A stretch of DNA of 7,625 bases, taken from contig DQZA01000128.1 in assembly GCA_011042035.1 (NCBI GenBank), forward strand, positions 1-7,625. The letters are read 5' to 3'. Numbering within the stretch: the first letter of the stretch is position 1; each line of letters starts with the position of its first letter. The DNA comes from Desulfobacteraceae bacterium (lineage in GTDB: Bacteria; Desulfobacterota; DSM-4660; Desulfatiglandales; Desulfatiglandaceae). Made by a program: the position numbers and the translations under genes. Positions 1 through 6,433 of this stretch are shown here, piece after piece. The notes beneath the pieces are model-generated. The model saw only the letters and a list, made by a program, of their open reading frames with translations. It was not told where the DNA came from and did not search any database.

Positions 1-8
1 GCGGCACA

Positions 9-37
9 AGAATAGAAACAATCTTAAATAATGTCAA
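9..37 (-). promoter_or_regulatory. Sigma70-type promoter reading left out of the window
   Basis: On the minus strand there is a perfect -35 box TTGACA (32-37), a 17-base spacer, and a -10 box TATTCT (9-14). Transcription would start within the first few bases and run out of the window. It lies about 60 bases past the nifJ stop codon, so it probably serves a separate gene to the left. The region is AT-rich, so a chance match is possible, but a perfect -35 with ideal spacing makes this a reasonable call. I see no intrinsic terminator for nifJ between bases 1 and 96. Confidence 0.5.
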
Positions 38-96
38 GAATAATTAATTATCCCAAAATAGTGAATTTTCACCGAACAAAGCGGACTTCATATTAC

Positions 97-3000
97 TCAA
101 ACACCTTGCTCTGCCATTTTCTTGTACTGCTCATACCGCTCCTTGCTAAGCAGTTCGGCTTCCTTGAACAGCCTTTCAGCGTTGTCGGGAAATGTTCTGG
201 TAAGACTGGAATACCTCACTTCTCCCATGAGGAATTCGCTGAAGGCCGCTTTGGGTTCCTTGGAATCCAGGATAAAGGGGTTCTCGCCCTTTTCCTTGCG
301 GCGTGGATCATAGCGGTAAAGAAGCCAATACCCTGCTTCCACTGCCTTCTTCTCTTCTTCTTGGCTGAGTCCCATGTTGATTCCATGGTTAATACAAGGC
401 GCATAGGCAATAATAAGAGAAGGCCCATTGTAACTTTCAGCCTCTAGCATGGCCTTTAGCAACTGATTTTTGTTTGCTCCCATCGCTACTGACGCAACAT
501 ACACGTAACCATAGGTCATGGCCATGAGCCCTAGGTCTTTTTTCCTGGTTGTCTTCCCTGCAGCGGCAAACTTGGCGACAGCGCCCGTGGGCGTTGACTT
601 GGAAGACTGGCCGCCAGTGTTGGAGTAGACCTCGGTGTCCAGCACAAGGACATTAACATCGTGGTGCATGGCAAGAACGTGGTCAAGGCCTCCGTAGCCT
701 ATATCATAAGCCCAGCCATCACCCCCAATGATCCAGATGGATTTCTTGACCATGTAGTCCTTCATTTCCAGTATATCCCACAAGATGGGGTTTACTTCGC
801 GGTCTGAGTTGGTTATTTCAAGTTCCAATTTGTCCAAAAGGTTCTTTGTTGCCTCTTTGGAGGCATCTCCGTCATACATATTGTTTAGCCACTGTTGCAA
901 GGCCTCTTTTAGCTGATCAGTTATGTTGCCTTTCATGGCCTCCCGTACCAGGTCTGCGAGCTTTTCCCGACGCTGGCTGACCGCAAGCTCCATGCCGAAG
1001 CCATACTCCGCATTATCCTCAAACAGCGAGTTGCCCCAGGCTGGACCATGGCCTTCTTGGTTTACGGTGTAAGGGAAGCTCGGTGCAGAACCCCCATAAA
1101 TGGAAGAGCAGCCGGTGGCGTTGGCTATTATCATCCTGTCTCCGAAGAGCTGGGTAGCGAGTTTAATGTAAGGCGTCTCACCACATCCTGCACAAGCCCC
1201 ACAAAACTCGAACAAAGGAGGCCGGAACTGGCTACCTTTCACGGTGGTCACCGGCATTACATCCCCTAGATCGGGCAATTGTGAGGCAAAGATGTGGTTT
1301 GGAATCTCTTTGTCCTTTTGGGTGGGCAGCGGCTTCATGACCAGCGCTTTTTTCTTTGCAGGGCACACGTGGGCGCAGCTGCCGCAGCCAGTACAATCCA
1401 GTGGACTGATTTGAATGCGGAACCTAAGCCCCTTTAGCTCTTTGCCTTTGGCCTCTAAGGTTACGAACCCTTCTGGTGCGCCCTCCAGGTCTTCCTTCCT
1501 TGCCAGTACAGGTCGTATAACTGAGTGGGGACAAACGAAGGCGCATTGATTACATTGAATGCAGTTTTCCGGCTGCCATTCTGGGACAGATATTGCAATG
1601 CCGCGCTTTTCATATTTAGTGGTCCCGGTAGGAAAGATACCATCCGGCGGCATCAGGCTTACGGGTAGTTTGTCACCCTGTTGGGCTAGCATAGGTCGCA
1701 TAACCTGTGCCACAAATTCAGGCTCATCCTTTTCCATATATTGTTCGTGTCCTGCGGTGGCCCACGACTCCGGCACCTCGATTTCCTGCAATGCGTCTAC
1801 TGCCATGTCCATGGCCTTGATATTCATCTGAACTATGTTCTCGCCCTTCTTACCATAAGTTTTCTTGATAGCATCCCTAAGGTACTCAAAGGCCTGCTGG
1901 GGTGGCAGGACGTTGGCAATCTTAAAAAAAGCGGCTTGCATTATCATGTTAATTCTGCCACCGAGGCCCACCTCTGAAGCAATCTTGACCGCATCAATAT
2001 TATAGAATTTGAGCTTCTTATTGGCGATTGTCCGCTTCAGGTGATCAGGCAGCTTTTCTTCCATCTCTTCGGGTGTCCATGGAGAGTTGAGCAGGAATGT
2101 ACCTCCTTCGCGAATACCCTCAAGAATATCGTACTGGTTCACAAAAGCCGGGTTGTGACATGCGATGAAATCTGACTTTGTTAGAAGATAGGGAGATTTA
2201 ATCTTGTGAGGGGAAAACCTGAGGTGGCTCATGGTTATACCACCCGATTTCTTTGCATCGTAGGCAAAATAGGCCTGGGCATACAGATCCGTATTTTCAC
2301 CGATTATCTTGATAGCATTCTTGTTGGCTCCTACCGTACCATCAGAGCCAAGTCCCCAGAACTTGCAGCGAACGGTTCCTTCAGGTGAAGGGTCGATTTC
2401 TTCGCCAAGTTCGAGAGATGTAAAGGTCACGTCATCAACAATTCCAACGGTAAAATGGTTCTTGGGCTCTTTTCCTCGCAGATTGTCAAAAACTGCTTTT
2501 ACCATGGTGGGCGTGAAGTCCTTGCTGCCAAGGCCATAGCGGCCCCCTACTACCTTGGGCGCATCGGGCGTGTCCTTAAACACAGTGCAAATATCCTGAT
2601 AAAGCGGTTCCCCGATGGCTCCAGGGGCCTTGGTTCTATCCAGTACCGCAATGCTTCTGGCGGTAGACGGCAAGGTCTGCAGGAAATGCTCTCGTGAAAA
2701 TGGCAGGTAGAGCCGCACCTTGACAAGCCCTACCCTTTCGCCCAGTTTGTTGAGATAGCCAATGGTTTCCTCTATTACATCACAGCTTGACGCCATGGAG
2801 ACAATAACCCTATCGGCCTCGGGGTCTCCCACATAATCGAACAGATGGTAATGTCTTCCGATTAGGTCTCCTACCCTATCCATCTCCTCTTGAACAATTG
2901 AAGGGACTCTAAGATAATAGGGGTTACAGGCCTCCCGGTTTTGGAAAAAGATATCAGGGTTTTGGGCTGTTCCCCTAATCTGAGGATATTCAGGGTTCAT

Positions 3001-3621
3001 TGCACGGGCCCTGAATGTATCTATTGCATCCCAGTCAACGAGCTTTGCCATATCTTCGTATTCAATCATTTCAATTTTTTGGATTTCCATTGAAGTTCTA
3101 AAGCCATCGAAAAAGTGTAAAAAGGGAACGCTTGATCTGATGCTCGCAAGATGAGCCACTAGCGCGAGATCCATTACCTCCTGGACCGAGGCCGATGCAA
3201 GCAAGGAAAAACCTGTTTGGCGAACTGCATTGATATCAGAGTGATCTCCAAATATTGACAAAGCGTGAGCGGCTATCGCCCTTGCAGAGACATGAAAAAC
3301 CCCGGGCATGAGCTCTCCTGCAATCTTGTACATGTTGGGTATCATAAGCAGTAGTCCCTGAGAGGCAGTGAATGTAGTGGCAAGGGCACCTGCTGCAAGG
3401 GCTCCGTGTACCGCCCCTGCGGCCCCAGCTTCTGACTGCATCTCCACTACCTTTAATGTCTGGCCAAAGATGTTCTTCCGCCCTTTAGCTGACCATTCAT
3501 CACAATATTCGCCCATGGAGCTTGAGGGGGTGATGGGGTAGATGGCAGCCACATCACTCATGGCATAAGCCACATGGGCTGCTGCTTCGTTTCCTTCCAG
3601 TGTCTTAGTCTTTGCTGTCAT
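97..3621 (-). CDS. nifJ: Pyruvate:ferredoxin (flavodoxin) oxidoreductase, full length
   Basis: Cytoplasmic enzyme that interconverts pyruvate plus CoA with acetyl-CoA plus CO2, passing two electrons to ferredoxin or flavodoxin. The protein has 1174 residues, the normal size for the single-chain family. The N-terminal thiamine-pyrimidine domain carries YPITPSS (T31), E64 and R114, which match the Desulfovibrio africanus numbering as I remember it and so support this start. Two [4Fe-4S] ferredoxin motifs follow (C687/690/693/697 and C743/746/749/753). The C-terminal diphosphate domain has C810, C813, C838 and C1076 as likely ligands of the proximal cluster, with the GDGWA motif (D968) and NTGGQ (N1001) binding Mg-thiamine diphosphate. 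The frame stays open for 127 codons upstream, but that part runs antisense to the Nudix gene and is unlike the family. An AAAGGA ribosome-binding site sits about 8 bases before this ATG. The chain ends where the D. africanus enzyme has an extra C-terminal domain, so it resembles the shorter form. Confidence 0.97.
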   Translation of the reverse strand: MTAKTKTLEGNEAAAHVAYAMSDVAAIYPITPSSSMGEYCDEWSAKGRKNIFGQTLKVVEMQSEAGAAGAVHGALAAGALATTFTASQGLLLMIPNMYKIAGELMPGVFHVSARAIAAHALSIFGDHSDINAVRQTGFSLLASASVQEVMDLALVAHLASIRSSVPFLHFFDGFRTSMEIQKIEMIEYEDMAKLVDWDAIDTFRARAMNPEYPQIRGTAQNPDIFFQNREACNPYYLRVPSIVQEEMDRVGDLIGRHYHLFDYVGDPEADRVIVSMASSCDVIEETIGYLNKLGERVGLVKVRLYLPFSREHFLQTLPSTARSIAVLDRTKAPGAIGEPLYQDICTVFKDTPDAPKVVGGRYGLGSKDFTPTMVKAVFDNLRGKEPKNHFTVGIVDDVTFTSLELGEEIDPSPEGTVRCKFWGLGSDGTVGANKNAIKIIGENTDLYAQAYFAYDAKKSGGITMSHLRFSPHKIKSPYLLTKSDFIACHNPAFVNQYDILEGIREGGTFLLNSPWTPEEMEEKLPDHLKRTIANKKLKFYNIDAVKIASEVGLGGRINMIMQAAFFKIANVLPPQQAFEYLRDAIKKTYGKKGENIVQMNIKAMDMAVDALQEIEVPESWATAGHEQYMEKDEPEFVAQVMRPMLAQQGDKLPVSLMPPDGIFPTGTTKYEKRGIAISVPEWQPENCIQCNQCAFVCPHSVIRPVLARKEDLEGAPEGFVTLEAKGKELKGLRFRIQISPLDCTGCGSCAHVCPAKKKALVMKPLPTQKDKEIPNHIFASQLPDLGDVMPVTTVKGSQFRPPLFEFCGACAGCGETPYIKLATQLFGDRMIIANATGCSSIYGGSAPSFPYTVNQEGHGPAWGNSLFEDNAEYGFGMELAVSQRREKLADLVREAMKGNITDQLKEALQQWLNNMYDGDASKEATKNLLDKLELEITNSDREVNPILWDILEMKDYMVKKSIWIIGGDGWAYDIGYGGLDHVLAMHHDVNVLVLDTEVYSNTGGQSSKSTPTGAVAKFAAAGKTTRKKDLGLMAMTYGYVYVASVAMGANKNQLLKAMLEAESYNGPSLIIAYAPCINHGINMGLSQEEEKKAVEAGYWLLYRYDPRRKEKGENPFILDSKEPKAAFSEFLMGEVRYSSLTRTFPDNAERLFKEAELLSKERYEQYKKMAEQGV

Positions 3622-3670
3622 GGTTCTTTCCTTTCTGATAGTAAGGGTTTGTCGAGTGCTGCGCGTTTCG

Positions 3671-3699
3671 TTGACTCGAGCGCACGCGAAACCTATACT
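3671..3699 (+). promoter_or_regulatory. Sigma70-type promoter of the Nudix gene
   Basis: TTGACT (3671-3676), a 17-base spacer and TATACT (3694-3699) make a near-consensus promoter. The predicted start, near 3706, gives a leader of about 40 bases before the Nudix ATG at 3746. The -35 box and spacer lie inside an imperfect inverted repeat, GTTTCG (3665-3670) and CGAAAC (3687-3692), and overlap the palindrome CTCGAG (3675-3680), so a repressor could bind here. I found no comparably good promoter for the divergent nifJ gene in the same 124-base gap (3622-3745). Confidence 0.65.
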
Positions 3700-3732
3700 T
3701 ACAACAATACCATCAATGATGCAAGCCATAGA

Positions 3733-3738
3733 AGAGGA
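3733..3738 (+). promoter_or_regulatory. Ribosome-binding site that decides the Nudix start
   Basis: AGAGGA lies about 8 bases before the ATG at 3746. Two earlier in-frame ATGs (3716 and 3719) have no comparable site and fall within about 15 bases of the predicted transcription start, so 3746 is preferred. Confidence 0.6.
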
Positions 3739-3745
3739 ATGCCCA

Positions 3746-4228
3746 ATGAAAAGAGAGTACCCTTCAAGGCCTATCCCGGCCGTTGCGGCTGTAATTTTTT
3801 CAGGCACCAAGGTCTTACTTGTAAAAAGGGCTAATCCCCCTTCAGAAGGCCAATGGTCACTGCCGGGAGGAGCCATCCAGCTTGGTGAGACGTGGAGAGA
3901 GGCACTCGAACGGGAAATACTGGAAGAAGCGGGGATCGGAATAGAGGTCAAATCACTCGTGGCGGTGGTGGATAGGATCGTTAGGGACAAACAGCACCGC
4001 ATAAGATACCACTATATAATATTGGATTATTGGGCAGAGTATGCTAGTGGCTCAGCACAGGCCTCCTCTGATGCCATGGATGTTAGATGGCTCGAAATCC
4101 CGGACCTGGAGGCGCTAGGGGTAAGCGAAGATACCGTAAGGGTCATAAAATTGGCCCGGGAGATGAGAAGGGCGGCCAACTCAAGGGCAATAGCCAATAG
4201 AGGCGAGACTTGCTCCTTTACCTTATAA
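3746..4228 (+). CDS. Nudix hydrolase (ADP-ribose pyrophosphatase-like)
   Basis: A 160-residue cytoplasmic protein of the Nudix superfamily, which hydrolyses nucleoside diphosphates linked to another moiety, using Mg2+. The Nudix box is perfect at residues 42-64: G42, E48, then R56-E57-I58-L59-E60-E61-A62-G63-I64. The metal-binding glutamates (E57, E60, E61) are all present. It is preceded by the usual first strand (PAVAAVIF) and LLVKRANPPSEGQW, and followed by a typical C-terminal strand and helix with VRWLEIPDLE. This pattern resembles small ADP-ribose pyrophosphatase or MutT-like proteins, but the substrate cannot be read from the box. I see no proline in the position that marks classical ADP-ribose pyrophosphatases. 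The gene has its own promoter, diverges from nifJ, and its last 11 bases overlap the end of convergent lepB. A functional link to either neighbour is not shown. Confidence 0.9.
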   Translation: MKREYPSRPIPAVAAVIFSGTKVLLVKRANPPSEGQWSLPGGAIQLGETWREALEREILEEAGIGIEVKSLVAVVDRIVRDKQHRIRYHYIILDYWAEYASGSAQASSDAMDVRWLEIPDLEALGVSEDTVRVIKLAREMRRAANSRAIANRGETCSFTL

Positions 4229-4844
4229 TATGCATGAATCTGCGCCAGTGAGGCCATGACCAATATATTATAAAGGCCTTCCCTTTAACAGATTCTAGAG
4301 GAACAAACCCCCAATACCGACTATCATAGCTATGGTCTCGATTGTCGCCCATTACAAAAAGATGCCCTTTGGGCACTGTGATGGGGCCGAATCGAGATCC
4401 TTCCGAGGGAGAGGGGCTGCTGTAGTAGCCATGCTTGTCTTCGAAGAGCTTTGCGTTGATATATATTTTCCTGCCAATAATTTCTATTCTGTCACCTGGC
4501 AAGCCAATCACCCTTTTGATGAAGTCCTTGCTTTTGTCTTGAGGAAAGATAAACACAATCACATCTCCGCGTTTAGGACTACTTATGGGGATAATAGTCT
4601 TTCTAATAAATGGTATTTTCACGCCATAAAGAAATTTGTTCACGAGTATGTGGTCACCAACTAGAAGAGTAGGCTCCATGGAACTAGAGGGAATCTTGAA
4701 GGCCTGGACTACAAATGTGCGAATGAAAAGTGCCAAGATGACAGCAATGACAGCTGCCTCAAGATATTCTCGCAGTGTGCTCTTTTTCTTGACGATCACT
4801 CTTTGCTCAACTTGGTCTAGTTGTTTCCCGTGTACCTTTGCCAT
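4218..4844 (-). CDS. lepB: Signal peptidase I
   Basis: Inner-membrane serine protease (family S26) that cleaves signal peptides from exported proteins on the periplasmic side. It has 208 residues, close to the compact form of the family. A short charged cytoplasmic N-terminus (1-27) is followed by one hydrophobic membrane segment (about 28-48). Then come the catalytic nucleophile S55 in PSSSMEPTL, the general base K110 in FIKRVIGLPGD, and the conserved box MGDNRDHSYDSRYWG (165-179). All catalytic elements are intact. The next methionine is M56, beside the nucleophile, so the start at 4844 is effectively forced, although the ribosome-binding site is weak (GGA a few bases upstream). Type IV prepilins are normally cleaved by PilD rather than this enzyme, so closeness to the pil genes need not mean a shared pathway. 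It appears to be a single-gene transcript. Confidence 0.96.
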   Translation of the reverse strand: MAKVHGKQLDQVEQRVIVKKKSTLREYLEAAVIAVILALFIRTFVVQAFKIPSSSMEPTLLVGDHILVNKFLYGVKIPFIRKTIIPISSPKRGDVIVFIFPQDKSKDFIKRVIGLPGDRIEIIGRKIYINAKLFEDKHGYYSSPSPSEGSRFGPITVPKGHLFVMGDNRDHSYDSRYWGFVPLESVKGKAFIIYWSWPHWRRFMHIIR

Positions 4845-4870
4845 TTTCCAATCCGCAATTTTTTTGAGGG

Positions 4871-4899
4871 AATGTAATTGTAATACAGAAGTTTGTAAA
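4871..4899 (-). promoter_or_regulatory. Candidate lepB promoter
   Basis: Read on the minus strand: TTTACA (4894-4899), a 17-base spacer, TACATT (4871-4876). The predicted start near 4864 leaves a leader of about 20 bases before the lepB ATG. Each box is an imperfect match and the area is AT-rich, so this is only a moderate call. Confidence 0.4.
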
Positions 4900-5033
4900 G
4901 CAAATTCTGCCCCCTGCCGATAAATATTATGATTTTGGCCCTGGGTAAATCCATGACTATGACCTACAACGGGCTAAATAAAGCTGTCTCAAATACATTA
5001 AATAAATGTTAAGAAATGGCTTTTGAGGCATAA

Positions 5034-5054
5034 TTTAATTAAAGTTTAATTAAA
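5034..5054 (+). repeat. Two tandem copies of the palindrome TTTAATTAAA
   Basis: Perfect 10-base palindromes occupy 5034-5043 and 5045-5054, separated by a single G, giving an 11-base period or about one helical turn. They end 13 bases before the -35 box of the downstream promoter, at roughly -68 to -48 from the predicted transcription start. That position suits either an UP element for the RNA polymerase alpha subunit or a tandem binding site for a regulator. The sequence is seen directly; the role is inferred. Confidence 0.5.
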
Positions 5055-5067
5055 TTTTTAAAAGTAA

Positions 5068-5095
5068 TTGACAAAGACTTAAATATGGGTACACT
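5068..5095 (+). promoter_or_regulatory. Sigma70-type promoter of the HTH-pilMNO operon
   Basis: A perfect -35 TTGACA (5068-5073), a 16-base spacer and -10 TACACT (5090-5095) predict a start near 5102, about 43 bases before the HTH gene ATG at 5145. An upstream in-frame ATG at 5085 lies inside the spacer and would not be transcribed from this promoter, which argues against the longer HTH form. No other clear promoter was seen up to pilM, so this probably drives the whole cluster. Confidence 0.65.
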
Positions 5096-5134
5096 TTATA
5101 TCGAAAATTTCAATAGGTCTCACCGTCAAGGGCT

Positions 5135-5140
5135 GGAGGG
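5135..5140 (+). promoter_or_regulatory. Strong ribosome-binding site fixing the HTH gene start
   Basis: GGAGGG is followed by four A residues and then the ATG at 5145. It is the best ribosome-binding site in the window and selects this start over the in-frame ATG 60 bases upstream. Confidence 0.75.
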
Positions 5141-5144
5141 AAAA

Positions 5145-5345
5145 ATGGCTCGGAACCTTGTAAAGGAGATCAGAGAAGACAACCTTATCAGCAAGGCCGA
5201 ATTAGCCCGCAAGGCAGGAGTGTCTCCTTTAACTATTGATAGAGTTGAGAAAGGTATGAACTGCCGGATGGAGACAAAAAGAAAGATTATCCTGGCCCTG
5301 GGGTATAAGCTTTCCGACAAACACAAAATTTTCCCTGAAGATTGA
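5145..5345 (+). CDS. Small Xre-type helix-turn-helix DNA-binding protein
   Basis: A 66-residue protein that is almost entirely one Cro/C1-type (HTH_3) domain. The helix-turn-helix is visible at residues 16-37: SKAELARKAGVS gives the first helix and turn, and PLTIDRVEKG the recognition helix. A third helix follows around METKRKIILALG (42-53). There is no sensor or dimerisation domain, so any signal would have to act through a partner or the protein's own concentration. It is the first gene of the probable operon: its TGA (5343-5345) lies 11 bases before the pilM ATG. A role in controlling the pilus genes, possibly through the tandem palindromes upstream of its own promoter, is inference from position. 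Prophage-type regulators share this fold, but no other phage gene is present. Confidence 0.85.
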   Translation: MARNLVKEIREDNLISKAELARKAGVSPLTIDRVEKGMNCRMETKRKIILALGYKLSDKHKIFPED

Positions 5346-5356
5346 CCATTATTGCC

Positions 5357-6433
5357 ATGGCCATTCCTAAGAAAAATCAGTTGGTTGGCCTTGATGTCGG
5401 CTCTCATTCCATAAAACTTGCGGAGATTGATCATTCCAAGAGAGGCCCTATTCTGAAAAGCTTCGGAGTTGTTGGGCTCCCCCCTGACGCAATCGTAGAA
5501 GGCTCCATCAAGGAAATGGGAATTGTCGCCTCGGCCATCAAAAATTTATACAAGAACCTTGAGGTAAAAAACAGAAAGGTCGCAACCTCAATCTCCGGCT
5601 ATTCTGTTATCGTGAAAAAGATTGATCTGCCCCCAAAGCAAGATGCTGACCTTGAGGCCACTATTCAAGAAAAGGCAGAGCAATATATTCCTTTTGATAT
5701 CAATGATGTGAATCTCGACTATGATTTGCTAACGCCCGAGACAACGCCAGAAGGAGGGGGCGAGGCGGCCGGGGAAACCAAGGAGGTCATGCTCGTTGCT
5801 GCAAAGAAGGATATGGTGGATGAGTATGTGAGCCTACTTCAATTGGCTGGTCTCAGTCCCATGGTTTTGGACGTTGATGCATTTGCCTTGCAGAACGCGT
5901 TTGAAATGAACTCTCCTGAACAGCAGGGTTGTTATGCCCTGGTTAACATAGGAGCTGAGGAGCTGGGAATAAATGCCGTGAAGAGTGGCGTTTCCATGTT
6001 CACAAGAGATTCCTCCTATGGCGGAGCACAGATAACCGAGGCAATAATGAAGGAACTGAAGGTGGGCTTTGAGGAGGCCGAGAGAATAAAGCTGGGTGGA
6101 ATCAAGGTAGAAAAGGAAAAGGCCATACTTGAGGAAATCTTTACCTCTGTGGTCTCCAGCTGGGCCCAGGAGATCAAGCGAGCCTTGGATTTTCTTGCTA
6201 CCACATACCCTGATGAAACTATTGAAAGGATTTTCTTGAGTGGTGGGTCTTGCAGAATACCAGGTTTTCAAAAGTACTTGGAAGTCGAGACGGGTATCCC
6301 CGTAGAACTATTCAATCCCTTCTCAAACTTGATAGTGAACGAGAAACGATTTGACGCAAAATACCTAAGCTACATGGCCCCTCAGGCCGCCGTTGCTGTA
6401 GGGCTTGCACTCAGAAGTATTGGTGATAAATGA
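5357..6433 (+). CDS. pilM: Type IV pilus inner-membrane assembly protein PilM (actin-like ATPase)
   Basis: A 358-residue cytoplasmic actin/FtsA-fold protein that binds the N-terminal tail of PilN and couples the alignment complex to the pilus motor. The first phosphate loop is at residues 9-21 (LVGLDVGSHSIKL, D13). The second is ALVNIGAEE (about 194-202), with N where many actin-fold proteins have D. The adenosine motif is IFLSGGSCRIPG (292-303). The EKAEQYIPFDINDVNLDY segment is also characteristic of PilM. Residues 126-143 form a Gly/Glu/Thr-rich linker that looks longer than usual. The ATG at 5357 gives a normal N-terminus but has a poor ribosome-binding site. An in-frame TTG at 5342, overlapping the upstream gene's stop codon, would add five residues, so coupled translation is likely either way. 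The 3' end overlaps pilN by 4 bases (ATGA). Confidence 0.95.
   Translation: MAIPKKNQLVGLDVGSHSIKLAEIDHSKRGPILKSFGVVGLPPDAIVEGSIKEMGIVASAIKNLYKNLEVKNRKVATSISGYSVIVKKIDLPPKQDADLEATIQEKAEQYIPFDINDVNLDYDLLTPETTPEGGGEAAGETKEVMLVAAKKDMVDEYVSLLQLAGLSPMVLDVDAFALQNAFEMNSPEQQGCYALVNIGAEELGINAVKSGVSMFTRDSSYGGAQITEAIMKELKVGFEEAERIKLGGIKVEKEKAILEEIFTSVVSSWAQEIKRALDFLATTYPDETIERIFLSGGSCRIPGFQKYLEVETGIPVELFNPFSNLIVNEKRFDAKYLSYMAPQAAVAVGLALRSIGDK

Larger units (their letters stand above)
4845..5144. other. AT-rich divergent intergenic region between lepB and the pilus operon
   Basis: This 300-base gap contains the candidate lepB promoter on the minus strand and the tandem palindromes and strong promoter on the plus strand. 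Between about 4900 and 5033 I see no gene, RNA gene or clear hairpin. A 27-codon open frame at 4929-5012 lacks a ribosome-binding site and was not called. Confidence 0.7.

Noticed and set aside
61..72. GTGAATTTTCAC palindrome as a Rex redox-repressor site or nifJ terminator
   Set aside because: The Rex consensus in sulfate reducers has a longer centre (GTGAA-N4-TTCAC), and this one has only two central bases. As a hairpin it has too small a loop and no T run after it.
3622..4002. Open extension of the nifJ frame by 127 codons upstream of the chosen start
   Set aside because: It runs antisense through the promoter and first half of the Nudix gene. The start at 3621 has a ribosome-binding site and places T31, E64 and R114 exactly where the family has them.
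4884..4920. Sigma54-type promoter (GG-N10-GC) upstream of lepB on the minus strand
   Set aside because: The spacing fits, but the -24 element lacks the conserved TGGCA bases apart from GG, and lepB is normally constitutively expressed.
4929..5012. 27-codon open frame on the plus strand
   Set aside because: It has no ribosome-binding site, no recognisable features and a length expected by chance.
5085..5144. Longer HTH protein starting at ATG 5085
   Set aside because: That ATG lies between the -35 and -10 boxes of the promoter and has no ribosome-binding site; ATG 5145 has GGAGGG.
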